In this document: positions 35,573 through 44,034 of the stretch, piece by piece
Layout: the number at the start of each line of letters is the position of its first letter
Numbering within the stretch: the stretch's first letter is position 1
Source: Methylocaldum sp002005105
GTDB taxonomy: Bacteria; Pseudomonadota; Gammaproteobacteria; Methylococcales; Methylococcaceae
Assembly: GCF_051027545.1 (NCBI RefSeq)
Contig: NZ_CP194902.1
Coordinates: 5,238,580-5,302,579 of the forward strand
Length of the DNA stretch: 64,000 nucleotides
Direction: 5' to 3'
The notes under the pieces: generated by a model
The model's database searches: none
What the model was told of the DNA's origin: nothing
What the model saw: only the letters and a program-made list of their open reading frames with translations
Program-made: the position numbers and the translations under genes

Positions 35573-36478
35573 ATGCGTCGTATCAGATACAAACCTTTCA
35601 AACACACTTGTAGAAGCATTATCCCGGTCCTGCTGATCGTCTCGCTCGGACTTTTTTCGGCCTGTGCCGACCGCGTGGTCGAGTTGCCCGCAATCTCGCC
35701 CACCGAGACGCGGCTCCACCAACCCGGCCGTTTTGTCTGGCACGATCTCGTGACCGACGATCTACCCGCCGCCAAGCGTTTTTACGGAAGCCTGTTCGGC
35801 TGGCGGTTTACCGACTCCACTCAAGGTGATTTCGACTATTCGATTGCCTGGAACCACGGACGTCCGATTTCCGGTCTCGTGGCTAAGGATACCGAGCCGC
35901 CACACCCCGCGAATCAGTGGCTTAGCTTGCTTTCGGTCGAGAATGTCGATCGCGCGGTGCAGCTGGCCGAGCGATCCGGCGGAACCGTGCCGCTGACGCC
36001 GGTGAACGCGCCGGAACGGGGACGTTTCGCCGTTATCCGCGATCCGGACGGTGCTCCGCTGACGGTAATCCGTACCCGATGGGGCGATCCCGAGCCCATC
36101 GAACCCGAGGAAAACGACTGGTTTTGGGACGAATTGTGGGCCGAGGACCTCGACAAGGCGGCACGGTTCTACCATGAGCTTGCGGGATATCAAGTCGACT
36201 CGTGGCCGCGCGAGAGCGGCAAGCAACCGTATCTCATCTTCAAGCGCGAAGGGACTCCGAGGGCCGGACTCGCAAGACAGCCCCTGGCCGGGGGACAAGC
36301 GGCCTGGCTGCCGTACATTCGAGTCTCGGATCTCGCCGGAACTGTTGCCGGCGCGGAAAGTCTCGGAGGTAAGGTGCTCATCGCTCCGCACCCCGACATC
36401 CGCTCGGGAACGGTCGCCGTGATGACCGATCCGTCGGGAGCGATGTTCGGCATTCAGCAAATACCGCCTTCACGATGA
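35573..36478 (+). CDS. Lipoprotein with two glyoxalase/VOC domains
   Basis: The ATG at 35573 is preferred over a GTG three bases earlier because AGGAG lies six bases upstream. The 301-residue product has a signal peptide with lipobox LGLFSAC (about residues 25-31) and then two vicinal-oxygen-chelate modules: FVWHDLVTDDLPAAKRFYGSLFGW and FWDELWAEDLDKAARFYHEL. VOC proteins are usually cytosolic, so a lipid-anchored form is unusual. The substrate and metal use are unknown. It may form a short operon with the small lipoprotein gene that follows 16 bp downstream. Confidence 0.83.
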   Translation: MRRIRYKPFKHTCRSIIPVLLIVSLGLFSACADRVVELPAISPTETRLHQPGRFVWHDLVTDDLPAAKRFYGSLFGWRFTDSTQGDFDYSIAWNHGRPISGLVAKDTEPPHPANQWLSLLSVENVDRAVQLAERSGGTVPLTPVNAPERGRFAVIRDPDGAPLTVIRTRWGDPEPIEPEENDWFWDELWAEDLDKAARFYHELAGYQVDSWPRESGKQPYLIFKREGTPRAGLARQPLAGGQAAWLPYIRVSDLAGTVAGAESLGGKVLIAPHPDIRSGTVAVMTDPSGAMFGIQQIPPSR

Positions 36479-36494
36479 AGCAAGAGGTCCGATC

Positions 36495-36671
36495 ATGAAA
36501 GCAGCCAAAAGGCCGATCATCCTGATCATAGGGCTGATCCTCGTTGCGCCATTAATTAGCGCTTGTAGCAGCGTGAGGCCGTACGCCGGTATCGGCATTT
36601 CCGGGCCAGGTGTCCGATACGGTCCGGTTCATATGCGTACCGGCGTGAGCATCGGATTTCCGCTGAGATGA
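36495..36671 (+). CDS. Small lipoprotein, 58 residues
   Basis: An ATG at 36495, nine bases after AGAGG, opens a 58-codon frame to TGA at 36669. The product starts MKAAKRPIILIIGLILVAP and has a classic lipobox LISAC, giving a mature peptide of about 36 residues rich in glycine and arginine (YAGIGISGPGVRYGPVHMR). A lipidated envelope peptide is likely. I know no function for it. It lies directly after the VOC lipoprotein gene and is probably cotranscribed. Confidence 0.7.
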   Translation: MKAAKRPIILIIGLILVAPLISACSSVRPYAGIGISGPGVRYGPVHMRTGVSIGFPLR

Positions 36672-36749
36672 ATCCGACCGGCTGGAGCTCACAAAAGGAC
36701 CCGAGCGTCACTCGAACCTTGGAATCTTCATTCAAGGAAAAGTATCGCA

Positions 36750-37439
36750 ATGAGCAAAATAGGACATCTTTCGGCGCGTCCGGAGCGGATAAAGATCAAG
36801 AAGTCCGCCCCAACCGGCCTGCTACCGCTCAGACTCGAAGAATCCAAGCGTAGCGGGCATCTCTATATTCCAGAGAGCTATCGGGGAGGCCGCGCTCTTC
36901 CGCTGGTGTTGTTGTTTCATGGAGCCGGGGGCAATTCCCAGCACGGTTTGGCCCCTCTCTTGAAGTTGGCCGATCCTTGCGGATTGATCCTGGCGGCGCC
37001 CGCATCGCACGAATTCACCTGGGATGTGATCATCGAAGACTATGGGGTAGACCTCACCCAGGTCGATCGGGTCTTGAGCCATGTGTTTACCCACTATGCG
37101 GTCGATCCGTCGCGAATCGCGATCGGCGGCTTTTCGGACGGCGCGTCTTATGCGCTCTCGCTGGGCGTCATGAACGGTGACTTGTTCAGCCATATCCTCG
37201 CGTTTTCGCCGGGCTTCATGATATCCACCGTACAGCGCGGAAATCCGCAGGTTTTCATTTCCCATGGCACGGACGATACCGTGTTGCCTATCGACAAATG
37301 CAGCCGCCGCATCGTGCCGCAGCTGAAGCGGGCCGGCTATGAGGTTGTCTACCGGGAATTCGAGGGCGGCCATAGCGTTCCCTCGGATATAGCGCAGGAG
37401 GCTGCCCGTTGGTTTGCCGGAAAAACGGGGCTGCATTGA
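36750..37439 (+). CDS. Alpha/beta hydrolase, phospholipase/carboxylesterase type
   Basis: The 229-residue protein has an oxyanion-hole region LVLLFHGAGGNSQHG, nucleophile elbow GFSDGASYALSLG, catalytic Asp region ISHGTDDTVLP and His in FEGGHSVPSD. This is the predicted-esterase/PHB-depolymerase-like alpha/beta fold. No signal peptide is present, so it should act in the cytosol, probably on an ester of unknown identity. A start at 36750 fits, with GGAAAAG upstream. The gene is convergent with the DUF1207 gene, 20 bp apart. Confidence 0.83.
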   Translation: MSKIGHLSARPERIKIKKSAPTGLLPLRLEESKRSGHLYIPESYRGGRALPLVLLFHGAGGNSQHGLAPLLKLADPCGLILAAPASHEFTWDVIIEDYGVDLTQVDRVLSHVFTHYAVDPSRIAIGGFSDGASYALSLGVMNGDLFSHILAFSPGFMISTVQRGNPQVFISHGTDDTVLPIDKCSRRIVPQLKRAGYEVVYREFEGGHSVPSDIAQEAARWFAGKTGLH

Positions 37440-37459
37440 TCCCAGCGGGTCTCTCCTGT

Positions 37460-38560
37460 TCAGAAATAGAAATGGAGACCGGTCCCGAAATACTCGATGT
37501 GCCTTTCGAAAAACTGGCCGTTCGGCGAGCGCCCGTTGAAATATTCGAACAGCCACTGCAAGCGCCGACCCTCCAGCCAGGCGCTGCGAAACTCGATGCC
37601 GGCACGCGCCGAATAGCTGGCGTCCCAATCGCCTCCTTCGGCAGCCTGAATGTCCAGTGCCGCGACCGGATACAAGAGTTCGGTAAATACTGGATAGGGG
37701 CTCGTCAACTCGAATCCGCCTTGCACAAACCATGGTTCGAGATCGCTCGGATCGGTTCGGAACAGCCCTCCTCCACCGCCGTAGAGGCGCAAGAAATCGC
37801 CGAAATTCCAGGAGAGCAAGAGATCGGCGCCCTCGAAGGAAAGATTGATGCGATCGACCCGATTGCGCAGCAGGTACTCGTCGCCCAAATGCGAACTCTG
37901 GTGGAAAACGCGCGCCTGGGCCGAGAAGGGGCCGGTTCTGACGCTCGCCGGCAGCGCCACGAAGAAATCGGAGTTCACCAGATCGGTAGAATTCGCGTTC
38001 AGATTGAAAATCGAAAATACCCCGGCCTGGAGTCCGACTTGCCACATGGCGCCCAATCCTTCCCATCCGTAAAACGGAAGCGTGGCGCCGAAGTTCGCGG
38101 AACCGACCGTGTTCAGTTCCTCATCGCTCTGGTAAAACTGGACGGATGCGGAGAAACGCGGCCATTTCGGATCGGCGATCAGGGACTCGAAAGCCTTGGT
38201 CGGCGGAAGCCAGCCCGTATAGCGCGTCAGTTTTCCGGAAGATGACGCCGGCTGGGTTTCGGGGACCGGCTCGCGAACCGCAATCGACGCGCTGCCGGGT
38301 CTTCCCACTTCGACCTGTAACCCTTCTATGCCACGCAGAGCGTCAGCGACCGTTTGCGGGTTCCGTCCTTTGAGTTGAGCCGGATCGAGCACCAGCCGAC
38401 CGTTTTTCACGCTGGGTTTCGCATCGCTCAACCCGAAACGCATGGCGAGTACGGCCGAAGCATAACCCTCGAGGAAACGATCGTCCCTCGGACCGGCCGG
38501 CTGAGCCACAGAAGGAATGAAAAAAACGAAGGAAAGGACCCATCCATAGTGCGAGCGCAT
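37460..38560 (-). CDS. DUF1207 family outer-membrane-type protein
   Basis: The start at 38560 has AGGAG seven bases upstream and begins a signal peptide (MRSHYGWVLSFVFFIPSVA). The 366-residue protein has an N-terminal region with BON-like phrase PQTVADALRGIEGLQVE, then about 230 residues of alternating hydrophobic and aromatic strands (FSASVQFYQ, LSWNFGDFLRLYGG) ending in FGTGLHFYF. A terminal aromatic residue is typical of outer-membrane beta-barrels. DUF1207 is the best family match; no function is established. It is monocistronic. Confidence 0.72.
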   Translation of the reverse strand: MRSHYGWVLSFVFFIPSVAQPAGPRDDRFLEGYASAVLAMRFGLSDAKPSVKNGRLVLDPAQLKGRNPQTVADALRGIEGLQVEVGRPGSASIAVREPVPETQPASSSGKLTRYTGWLPPTKAFESLIADPKWPRFSASVQFYQSDEELNTVGSANFGATLPFYGWEGLGAMWQVGLQAGVFSIFNLNANSTDLVNSDFFVALPASVRTGPFSAQARVFHQSSHLGDEYLLRNRVDRINLSFEGADLLLSWNFGDFLRLYGGGGGLFRTDPSDLEPWFVQGGFELTSPYPVFTELLYPVAALDIQAAEGGDWDASYSARAGIEFRSAWLEGRRLQWLFEYFNGRSPNGQFFERHIEYFGTGLHFYF

Positions 38561-38702
38561 GGAGTAACTCCTGAAATCCATTCGGGGTGCAGCGTGATCT
38601 TAGTCCGTAGGCAAGTTCCAGGCAATGCCGGAAACCCGCCAGCCCTTGCGCCGATCAGGCCAAATGAGGAAAGGCTTGGCGTATGCCGCTCGCTCCGAAT
38701 CT

Positions 38703-38730
38703 CTTGAAAATCGCGGCCGAGACCCCATTG
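38703..38730 (+). promoter_or_regulatory. Sigma-32 (heat-shock) promoter for hsp20 genes
   Basis: CTTGAAA (38703-38709), 13 bases, then CCCCATTG (38723-38730) is a near-perfect match to the sigma-32 consensus. It lies about 50 bp before the first small heat-shock gene, and the leader carries AAAGGAGGT just before the ATG. Confidence 0.88.
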
Positions 38731-38778
38731 TTCTTTCAGCCAGCAAGAGTTTGAACCGCTTAAAAGGAGGTATGACCT

Positions 38779-39222
38779 ATGTTCAACAGACTCACGCCAT
38801 TCGAGAGCAGCTTATTCGACGAGTTCCAACGCCTGGAGCGGGAGATGGACGATCTATTCGGCCGTTGGCCTTGGCCGATTGGAATCAGATCCGCCACTCG
38901 CGGCAGTTTCCCCCCGGTGAATGTGGGCGCCACATCCGACGAGGTGGACGTTTACTTGTTTACCCCGGGTGTCGATCCCAAGACACTGGACATCTCCATT
39001 CAGCAGAACGTGCTGTCCGTCTCCGGCGAGCGGAAATTGCCGAAAAAAGAGGATGCCAACTACTATCGCCAGGAGCGTTTCGACGGCGAGTTCCGGCGCG
39101 CGATCATGCTACCGGAAGATGTGGATGCCGATCGAGTCGAAGCCCGCTGCGAGAACGGCATTCTGCACATCAAGGTACAACGGCGCGAGGCGGCCAAGCC
39201 TCGGCAGATCGAAGTGAAATGA
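38779..39222 (+). CDS. Small heat-shock protein (Hsp20/alpha-crystallin)
   Basis: The 147-residue chaperone holds unfolded proteins during heat or oxidative stress. The N-terminal FDEFQRLEREMDDLFGRW is typical of class A bacterial Hsp20. The alpha-crystallin domain spans about residues 45-140, with EVDVYLFTPGVDPKTLDISI and ENGILHIKV. The I-x-I-like tail is replaced by RQIEVK. An AGGAGGT ribosome site lies eight bases before the ATG. It heads a two-gene operon driven by the sigma-32 promoter at 38703. Confidence 0.95.
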   Translation: MFNRLTPFESSLFDEFQRLEREMDDLFGRWPWPIGIRSATRGSFPPVNVGATSDEVDVYLFTPGVDPKTLDISIQQNVLSVSGERKLPKKEDANYYRQERFDGEFRRAIMLPEDVDADRVEARCENGILHIKVQRREAAKPRQIEVK

Positions 39223-39238
39223 GCAAAAGGAGAACATC

Positions 39239-39631
39239 ATGGCTGAGACACAAGATGTTGCAACAAGGCAGTCCACCGACGTCCAAAAGCCCGAGCGTCA
39301 GGTGATGTTGAACCCGCCGGTCGATATCTGCGAAGATGCGGAGGGCATCACGCTGGTAGCGGACATGCCAGGAGTATCGAGAGATCGACTTAACATAGAA
39401 GTCGATAAGAACAGTCTGCTTATCGAGGGTGATGCGCATTTCGACATGCCGGAGGGCATCCAGGCGCTATATGCCGACATCCGGTCGACGCGATACCGCC
39501 GGAGTTTCTCGCTCAGTCCGGAACTGGAACCGAACAACATCGACGCCACACTCAAGGACGGCGTGCTCACTCTGAAAATCCCCAAGCGGGCCGAATTGCG
39601 TCCACGCAAGATTGAGGTGCGCGTGGATTAG
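39239..39631 (+). CDS. Small heat-shock protein (Hsp20), second paralogue
   Basis: The 130-residue protein is a divergent paralogue of its upstream neighbour, starting 17 bases after the latter's stop with AAAAGGAGAA as ribosome site. Its alpha-crystallin domain is seen in ITLVADMPGVSRDRLNIEV and LKDGVLTLKIPKRAE. The N-terminal arm is shorter and polar. Two unlike Hsp20 subunits from one operon often form mixed assemblies, but that is inference here. Confidence 0.95.
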   Translation: MAETQDVATRQSTDVQKPERQVMLNPPVDICEDAEGITLVADMPGVSRDRLNIEVDKNSLLIEGDAHFDMPEGIQALYADIRSTRYRRSFSLSPELEPNNIDATLKDGVLTLKIPKRAELRPRKIEVRVD

Positions 39632-39664
39632 CCGGAGCTAGCCTTTTGGATTCTGGCATGTCGA

Positions 39665-39690
39665 GGCCCGGTGTTCGGAAGCGCCGGGCC
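39665..39690 (+). terminator. Probable transcription end after the hsp20 operon
   Basis: Ggcccgg (39665-39671) pairs with ccgggcc (39684-39690) in a strong GC stem 34 bp after the second hsp20 gene. The following bases are ttgcc, so the T run is weak. Confidence 0.5.
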
Positions 39691-39794
39691 TTGCCATATC
39701 CGCGAATCGGATTTGAGCCGGCAGATGTAAAATCGATTACAAATGACACAGGTAACAATAAGGCGTATGCCAAAGTCCTATAAGGCAAATTGAA

Positions 39795-40472
39795 TTGACC
39801 TCGGCCCCCTTCAATAAACGAAAGACGACCCGCCGCAAGCGGCGGGTCGTCGCCGACGATTCCCGCTTGCAGGAAGGCGTCCTTGTCCTTTGGAACGATG
39901 ACAAAGGCTTCGGATTCGTGCGTCCCTCCATGGGCGGCGACGACTATTTCGTCCATATCAGCGTACTCGAGGAGGGTACGAGCCGGCGCCCGCAGGTCGG
40001 AGACATCATTTTCTACAACGTGGGAAGCGACGTTCCCGGCAGGAGGCGCCTTTCCTACGCCGCGATCAAAGGCGTCGATATCACGGCGAAAAAGCCGACC
40101 GAAGGTATTCTAGCCACCCCGCGTTCGCCATTTCTCTGGACCTTGATCGGGTTGCCCATCCTCTTGTCGTGCTATCTGATCTGGCGGACATACAATCCGA
40201 TTCCGTTCTTTTCTTACGTTTTCCTGAGCGTCCTGGCCATCATGCTTTATGGACTGGATAAGAAACACGCGATAACCGGCCAATGGCGCATACCGGAATT
40301 TTACATGCACATAATAGAGTTGATGGGAGGCTGGCCGGGGGCGCTCCTTGCGCAGCACGATTTCCGCCATAAGATACGGAAAACCCGCTACAGGATAATC
40401 CTGTGGGGCATTATTGTCTGCCACGGACTGGCGTGGGCAGCGTTTCTCGCGGTCGATTTTCTTGGGCCCTAG
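39795..40472 (+). CDS. Cold-shock domain protein with DUF1294 membrane domain
   Basis: The 225-residue protein couples an N-terminal cold-shock fold (LQEGVLVLWNDDKGFGFVRP then DDYFVHISVL, with RNP1- and RNP2-like motifs, residues 25-95) to a C-terminal DUF1294 membrane domain of about four helices (YGLDKKHAITGQWRIPE, GGWPGALLAQ). This fusion is common in gammaproteobacteria; the membrane half is of unknown function. The start is a TTG with AAGG nine bases upstream; I see no better ATG. A basic arginine-rich stretch (KRKTTRRKRR) precedes the cold-shock domain. Confidence 0.85.
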   Translation: MTSAPFNKRKTTRRKRRVVADDSRLQEGVLVLWNDDKGFGFVRPSMGGDDYFVHISVLEEGTSRRPQVGDIIFYNVGSDVPGRRRLSYAAIKGVDITAKKPTEGILATPRSPFLWTLIGLPILLSCYLIWRTYNPIPFFSYVFLSVLAIMLYGLDKKHAITGQWRIPEFYMHIIELMGGWPGALLAQHDFRHKIRKTRYRIILWGIIVCHGLAWAAFLAVDFLGP

Positions 40473-40503
40473 CCCTGATCGAGTTCGGGCGGAAACCGGC
40501 CGA

Positions 40504-41826
40504 TCATGAATGAACGCTTTTCAACGTAGCGGACGGGGATTCTCCGCTAGCGCCGACTTCCACAAGTTCTTCGGAAACCGGCAACCTGATGACGAACTCG
40601 CTGCCTCTTCCGGGACCCTCGCTGCTGGCTTCGACCCGGCCCCCGTGTAACTCCACGAGTTTTTGGACGATCGTCAGACCGATACCGAGACCGCCTTGCG
40701 AGCGGTCGATGGTACGCTCGGCTTGAGTGAACAGATCAAAAAGCCTCGGCAACAGATGGGCCGGTATGCCCTCACCCGTATCACGTACACGAATGACCGC
40801 CTGGGCGGATTCACGCGCCACCGTCAGCCTGATTTTGCCGCCAGAAGGCGTGTACTTGGCCGCATTATTGAGTATGTTCGAGACAACCTGCGCCAAACGC
40901 ACCGGATCCCCATAAATCTGCACCGGTTCTTCCGGTAACGAAACCGCGAGTTCGTGATGACGAGCATCGATTAACGGCTTGCTGGTTTCGAGAGCCTGTT
41001 CGATAACCGTGGCAACCGTTATGGCGCGCTTGTGCAAAGTAATCTTGCCCCTGATGATGCGTGAAACGTCCAGCAGGTCGTCCACCAACCGGGTCAGATG
41101 GCCGGCTTGACGATCAACAACATCGCGCGCCCAAGCTAATTTGGGATCGGCCACACCGATCTTGCGCATGACCTGCACGGCGTTTCGAATCGGAGCCAAG
41201 GGATTTCTGAGCTCATGACCCAACATGGCCAGGAACTCGTCCTTGCGGCTATCGGCATCGCGAAGACTGTCTTCGACCCGCTTGCGTTCCTGAATCTCCA
41301 ATTTAAGCTGGCGGTTAAGCTGCATTAACTCTTGCGTGCGTTGCGCAACCCTCTCTTCCAGATTAGCGTTCAGTTGCCGAATCTTCTCCTCGGCCGCCTT
41401 GCGTTCCTGTATTTCCTTGATCAATCGCCGGTTAGTCTGTTCCAGTTCCTCCGGGCTGGGCATGGCGAGAGCCTGGGGGATCAACGGCCATAGCACAACG
41501 GCAGCGACGACCGAAATCAGGGCAGTGAACAGCTTGACAATACCTTCCACCTCGTAGATCGGCTGCCAGACCGTCCAGGCTTCCAACAAATGAGTCGTAC
41601 CGCAGGCGAGAATGAAGGCGCCGAAGAGCAAGAAAATATTGCGAAAGCGAAGATTGCGGCGGCGCAGGACGAAGTAGATCAAAGCGCCTGGAATGGAATA
41701 GTAGGCCAGCGCCGTCATGACGTCCGAAAAAACATGCAGATAAAGCAAGGAAGGACGCCATAGCAGGCAATATCCGTGAGGCATGAGCCCGTCAGCTGAA
41801 ATTAATGTTTGAAGACTATCCCACAT
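40504..41826 (-). CDS. Sensor histidine kinase with ethylene-receptor-like N-terminal domain
   Basis: From the ATG at 41826 the protein has 440 residues. Three membrane helices (about 25-50, 63-85, 95-115) match the plant ETR1 ethylene-binding domain. Asp35, Tyr42, Ile45, Pro46, Ile72, Cys75 and His79 fall at exactly the spacing of ETR1 Asp25, Tyr32, Ile35, Pro36, Ile62, Cys65 and His69, which hold the copper cofactor. A coiled coil follows, then HisKA with the phospho-acceptor His in MLGHELRNPLAPI and an HATPase domain with VRDTGEGIP and SQGGLGIGLTIV. No receiver is attached. ATGs at 41853 and 41907 are alternative starts. The ligand could be ethylene or another small molecule. Confidence 0.9.
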   Translation of the reverse strand: MWDSLQTLISADGLMPHGYCLLWRPSLLYLHVFSDVMTALAYYSIPGALIYFVLRRRNLRFRNIFLLFGAFILACGTTHLLEAWTVWQPIYEVEGIVKLFTALISVVAAVVLWPLIPQALAMPSPEELEQTNRRLIKEIQERKAAEEKIRQLNANLEERVAQRTQELMQLNRQLKLEIQERKRVEDSLRDADSRKDEFLAMLGHELRNPLAPIRNAVQVMRKIGVADPKLAWARDVVDRQAGHLTRLVDDLLDVSRIIRGKITLHKRAITVATVIEQALETSKPLIDARHHELAVSLPEEPVQIYGDPVRLAQVVSNILNNAAKYTPSGGKIRLTVARESAQAVIRVRDTGEGIPAHLLPRLFDLFTQAERTIDRSQGGLGIGLTIVQKLVELHGGRVEASSEGPGRGSEFVIRLPVSEELVEVGASGESPSATLKSVHS

Positions 41827-43133
41827 GGTTTGTATCTCTATGAATCTACTCATACCTCGATTCCGCAGGCGATCAGAAATCCGGCAATGATCGGGACTGA
41901 TAGCCAACGGGGATAGGCCTTAAGTGGGGAAGCTTAAATCGAGTCGATCGGTTGCACACCTCCAATCGACCAATCAATCGGATTGCTACATTGCTACAGA
42001 GCGCCGGCTAAGCCCTCCCCTTGTAGATGGGCGCCGAAAAGGAGGCAATCACCGAGCGTCTATAGATGCTCAAATGGCGTCTAAGTTCCCGCGCTATCTT
42101 GCTTTATCTCCCGATCCGCCGCGGAAGACCGCCCTCTTTCGTGACCGGCATGGTTTAAACGGGGAAACCAAGATCGGCAACCAGCGCCGGGCATTCAACA
42201 AGATCAAGGATGCAAAATAATAACAGGTCGATTGATAGCGGTTGTCCGGTTTCAGCAGGCTTCATTTTATATATCCCTCCAGAATCTACTCGAAAGCCTA
42301 CCGATCGCCATAAGCAAAGGCAGTAGAAACACGACTCTATAAGGGGTTGCCGAGCGTAACCGATGTGCTTCACAAAAACATACGACACAACCAATGAGCC
42401 GGTCACTTTATGAAACATATCGTACCTCCCAAGAGATATGCTGCCGATAGGCGATTCCACTTTCGCGGCATTTGTCACAGTTAAGAGATAAGTATATTCA
42501 CGGAGTTTTACATTTTTTTGCGATAGATTAGCAAGCTCGCCATCTAATAGGTAAGGCTTCTTTTTTGCATGCCCCACGTAGACCGCGGAGCCAACAAAGG
42601 CGCCGGTGCGCGCCGGGGCTCATATCCCCGGAAGGCCGGTTCGACTCCGGCAAGCCCTTTCCCGCGGATGGACAGGTACCGAATCCATGCTCAGTAAAAC
42701 TGGGACTTATTTTTAGGTCGGCTTAATGAGTATTGATATATATTGGTCAGCCGATCTTAAAACCGAATTGAATGCCTATTCAATCATGATTTGCCTTTCA
42801 CACTAAGAGGCCTTTCCGTAATGATTAAACGTAATGTTCAATCAAGAATATTATTTTCTGGAGATCAGAGATAATTCTAGCGACGTCACTTGACCATCCG
42901 TCTTTGTGCTGCTTTTCGTCACGATTTATCTATGTGATCGAGATGCTCTTTAACGATCTAAAAAACGGCTCTTTGAGGGCAATCGGATAATCCTAAATGC
43001 CTACTGCCTTGCTAAGCGAACGACAAGATCGTTCAGTCATACGGCTCGCCTTCAGAAACTGAACCACCGCCGACCGGTCAAAACCTTGAAAAGTTTCAGC
43101 AAAACCTCGGCTCATCAATGAAAAAGAGGACTT
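41827..43133. other. AT-rich 1.3-kb region without a convincing gene
   Basis: The composition becomes markedly AT-richer from about 42200. A leftward frame at 42155-42577 is open but shows no recognisable features. A tRNA-like pair of hairpins lies at 42613-42651. An imperfect inverted repeat (aggtcggct ... agccgatct) lies around 42716-42757. The promoter for the PGPGW gene should be near the right end. Confidence 0.4.
42613..42651 (+). other. tRNA-like fragment: anticodon-arm-like and T-arm-like hairpins
   Basis: Ccgggg-ctcatat-ccccgg (42613-42631) looks like an anticodon arm with anticodon CAT. Three bases later gccgg-ttcgact-ccggc (42635-42651) is a perfect T arm with the T-loop consensus. 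A matching acceptor stem and a normal D arm are not found, so a functional tRNA is unlikely. A remnant of a tRNA or a tRNA-mimicking RNA fits. Confidence 0.4.
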
Positions 43134-43400
43134 ATGTCACGCACGAGCCTCGTCAAAACGTATAAGGTGGCGCGGCGCGTGGTCATCGGAGTGGTCGGAT
43201 CTACCGTAGTGTTGATCGGGATCGCTTTAATCGTATTGCCGGGTCCAGCTTTTCTACTCATCCCTTTAGGCCTGGCAATTCTGGGCATCGAATTCGCCTG
43301 GGCGCGACACTGGTTACGTGTCGTCAAACGACGAGCCAAAGATCTCAAGCAAAGTGCCGACGATATCAAACGGAAAGCTAGCAATCTGATCGGGAAATGA
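43134..43400 (+). CDS. PGPGW-family small transmembrane protein
   Basis: The 88-residue protein has two hydrophobic segments around a proline-glycine core (VLPGPAFLLIPLGLAILGIE) and a lysine/arginine-rich C-terminal tail (RRAKDLKQSADDIKRK). It fits the putative transmembrane PGPGW family, although the exact motif here reads PGPAF. Its role is unknown. It precedes two lipoprotein genes of an envelope cluster but is separated from them by about 210 bp. Confidence 0.75.
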   Translation: MSRTSLVKTYKVARRVVIGVVGSTVVLIGIALIVLPGPAFLLIPLGLAILGIEFAWARHWLRVVKRRAKDLKQSADDIKRKASNLIGK

Positions 43401-43613
43401 ACCGGTAATACTGTGAGCAAAATAAAGAGCCCGTTACCCGATGACACACTTCCGATAACTTGCCGGCTGCGAAGCGATTTTTTCTCGCATTTGATCGAGC
43501 CTATGGCCGATGCGCCCGACTATCGTATCGGCGAGCACTTAACGCTTGGCTTATCGACAGGGAATAAGAGTAGTTCTGAAAGTCGCAACTCTCATGTTAC
43601 AGGAGGTTTTCTC

Positions 43614-44021
43614 ATGAGAATCTACAAGGCATTTTCAAAACCTCGGCCAGGTATTTCTATCGTCTGTTTGAGTGCTATGGGATTATTCGGTTGTGCATCC
43701 GAAACTCCGCCCATCAATACGATTTCGACAGCGGATACGGCTCTCAACCAAGCCATGATGGTAAAAGCGTCGGAATATGCCCCGGCGGAAATACAACGTG
43801 CCATGGATAAATTGGGACGCGCCAAGAAGGCTTTGGCTGACGAGAAATACGAGGATGCGCGCCGTCTGGCCGAGCAGGCCCAGATCGACGCCCAGTTGGC
43901 CGAGGCTAAAGCCCAGTCGGAAAATGCCCGCCAAATGGCGCAGCAAGCCCAGCAAACCATCGAAGAGCTGCGCCGCGAGGCGGAAACCAGAGGTCGGCGC
44001 ACTGACGACGTGAATCTCTAA
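43614..44021 (+). CDS. DUF4398 lipoprotein
   Basis: The ATG at 43614 with AGGAGG eight bases upstream is preferred to an earlier in-frame ATG at 43413 that lacks a signal. The 135-residue product has a signal peptide and a lipobox LFGCAS (Cys near residue 27), then a helical DUF4398 repeat (EYAPAEIQRAMDKLGRAKKAL, YEDARRLAEQAQIDAQLAEAKA). A long charged coiled coil ends the protein. It lies 13 bp upstream of the OmpA-like gene, with which it forms an operon. A periplasmic envelope role is likely. Confidence 0.83.
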   Translation: MRIYKAFSKPRPGISIVCLSAMGLFGCASETPPINTISTADTALNQAMMVKASEYAPAEIQRAMDKLGRAKKALADEKYEDARRLAEQAQIDAQLAEAKAQSENARQMAQQAQQTIEELRREAETRGRRTDDVNL

Positions 44022-44034
44022 AGGAGGCAACGCT

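Noticed and set aside
42155..42577. Leftward open frame of 140 codons in the AT-rich region
   Set aside because: No ribosome site, no recognisable domain, cysteine- and aromatic-rich low-plausibility composition; overlaps no conserved context.
43413..43613. N-terminal extension of the DUF4398 lipoprotein
   Set aside because: The later ATG has AGGAGG and starts a proper signal peptide with a lipobox; the extension would bury it.
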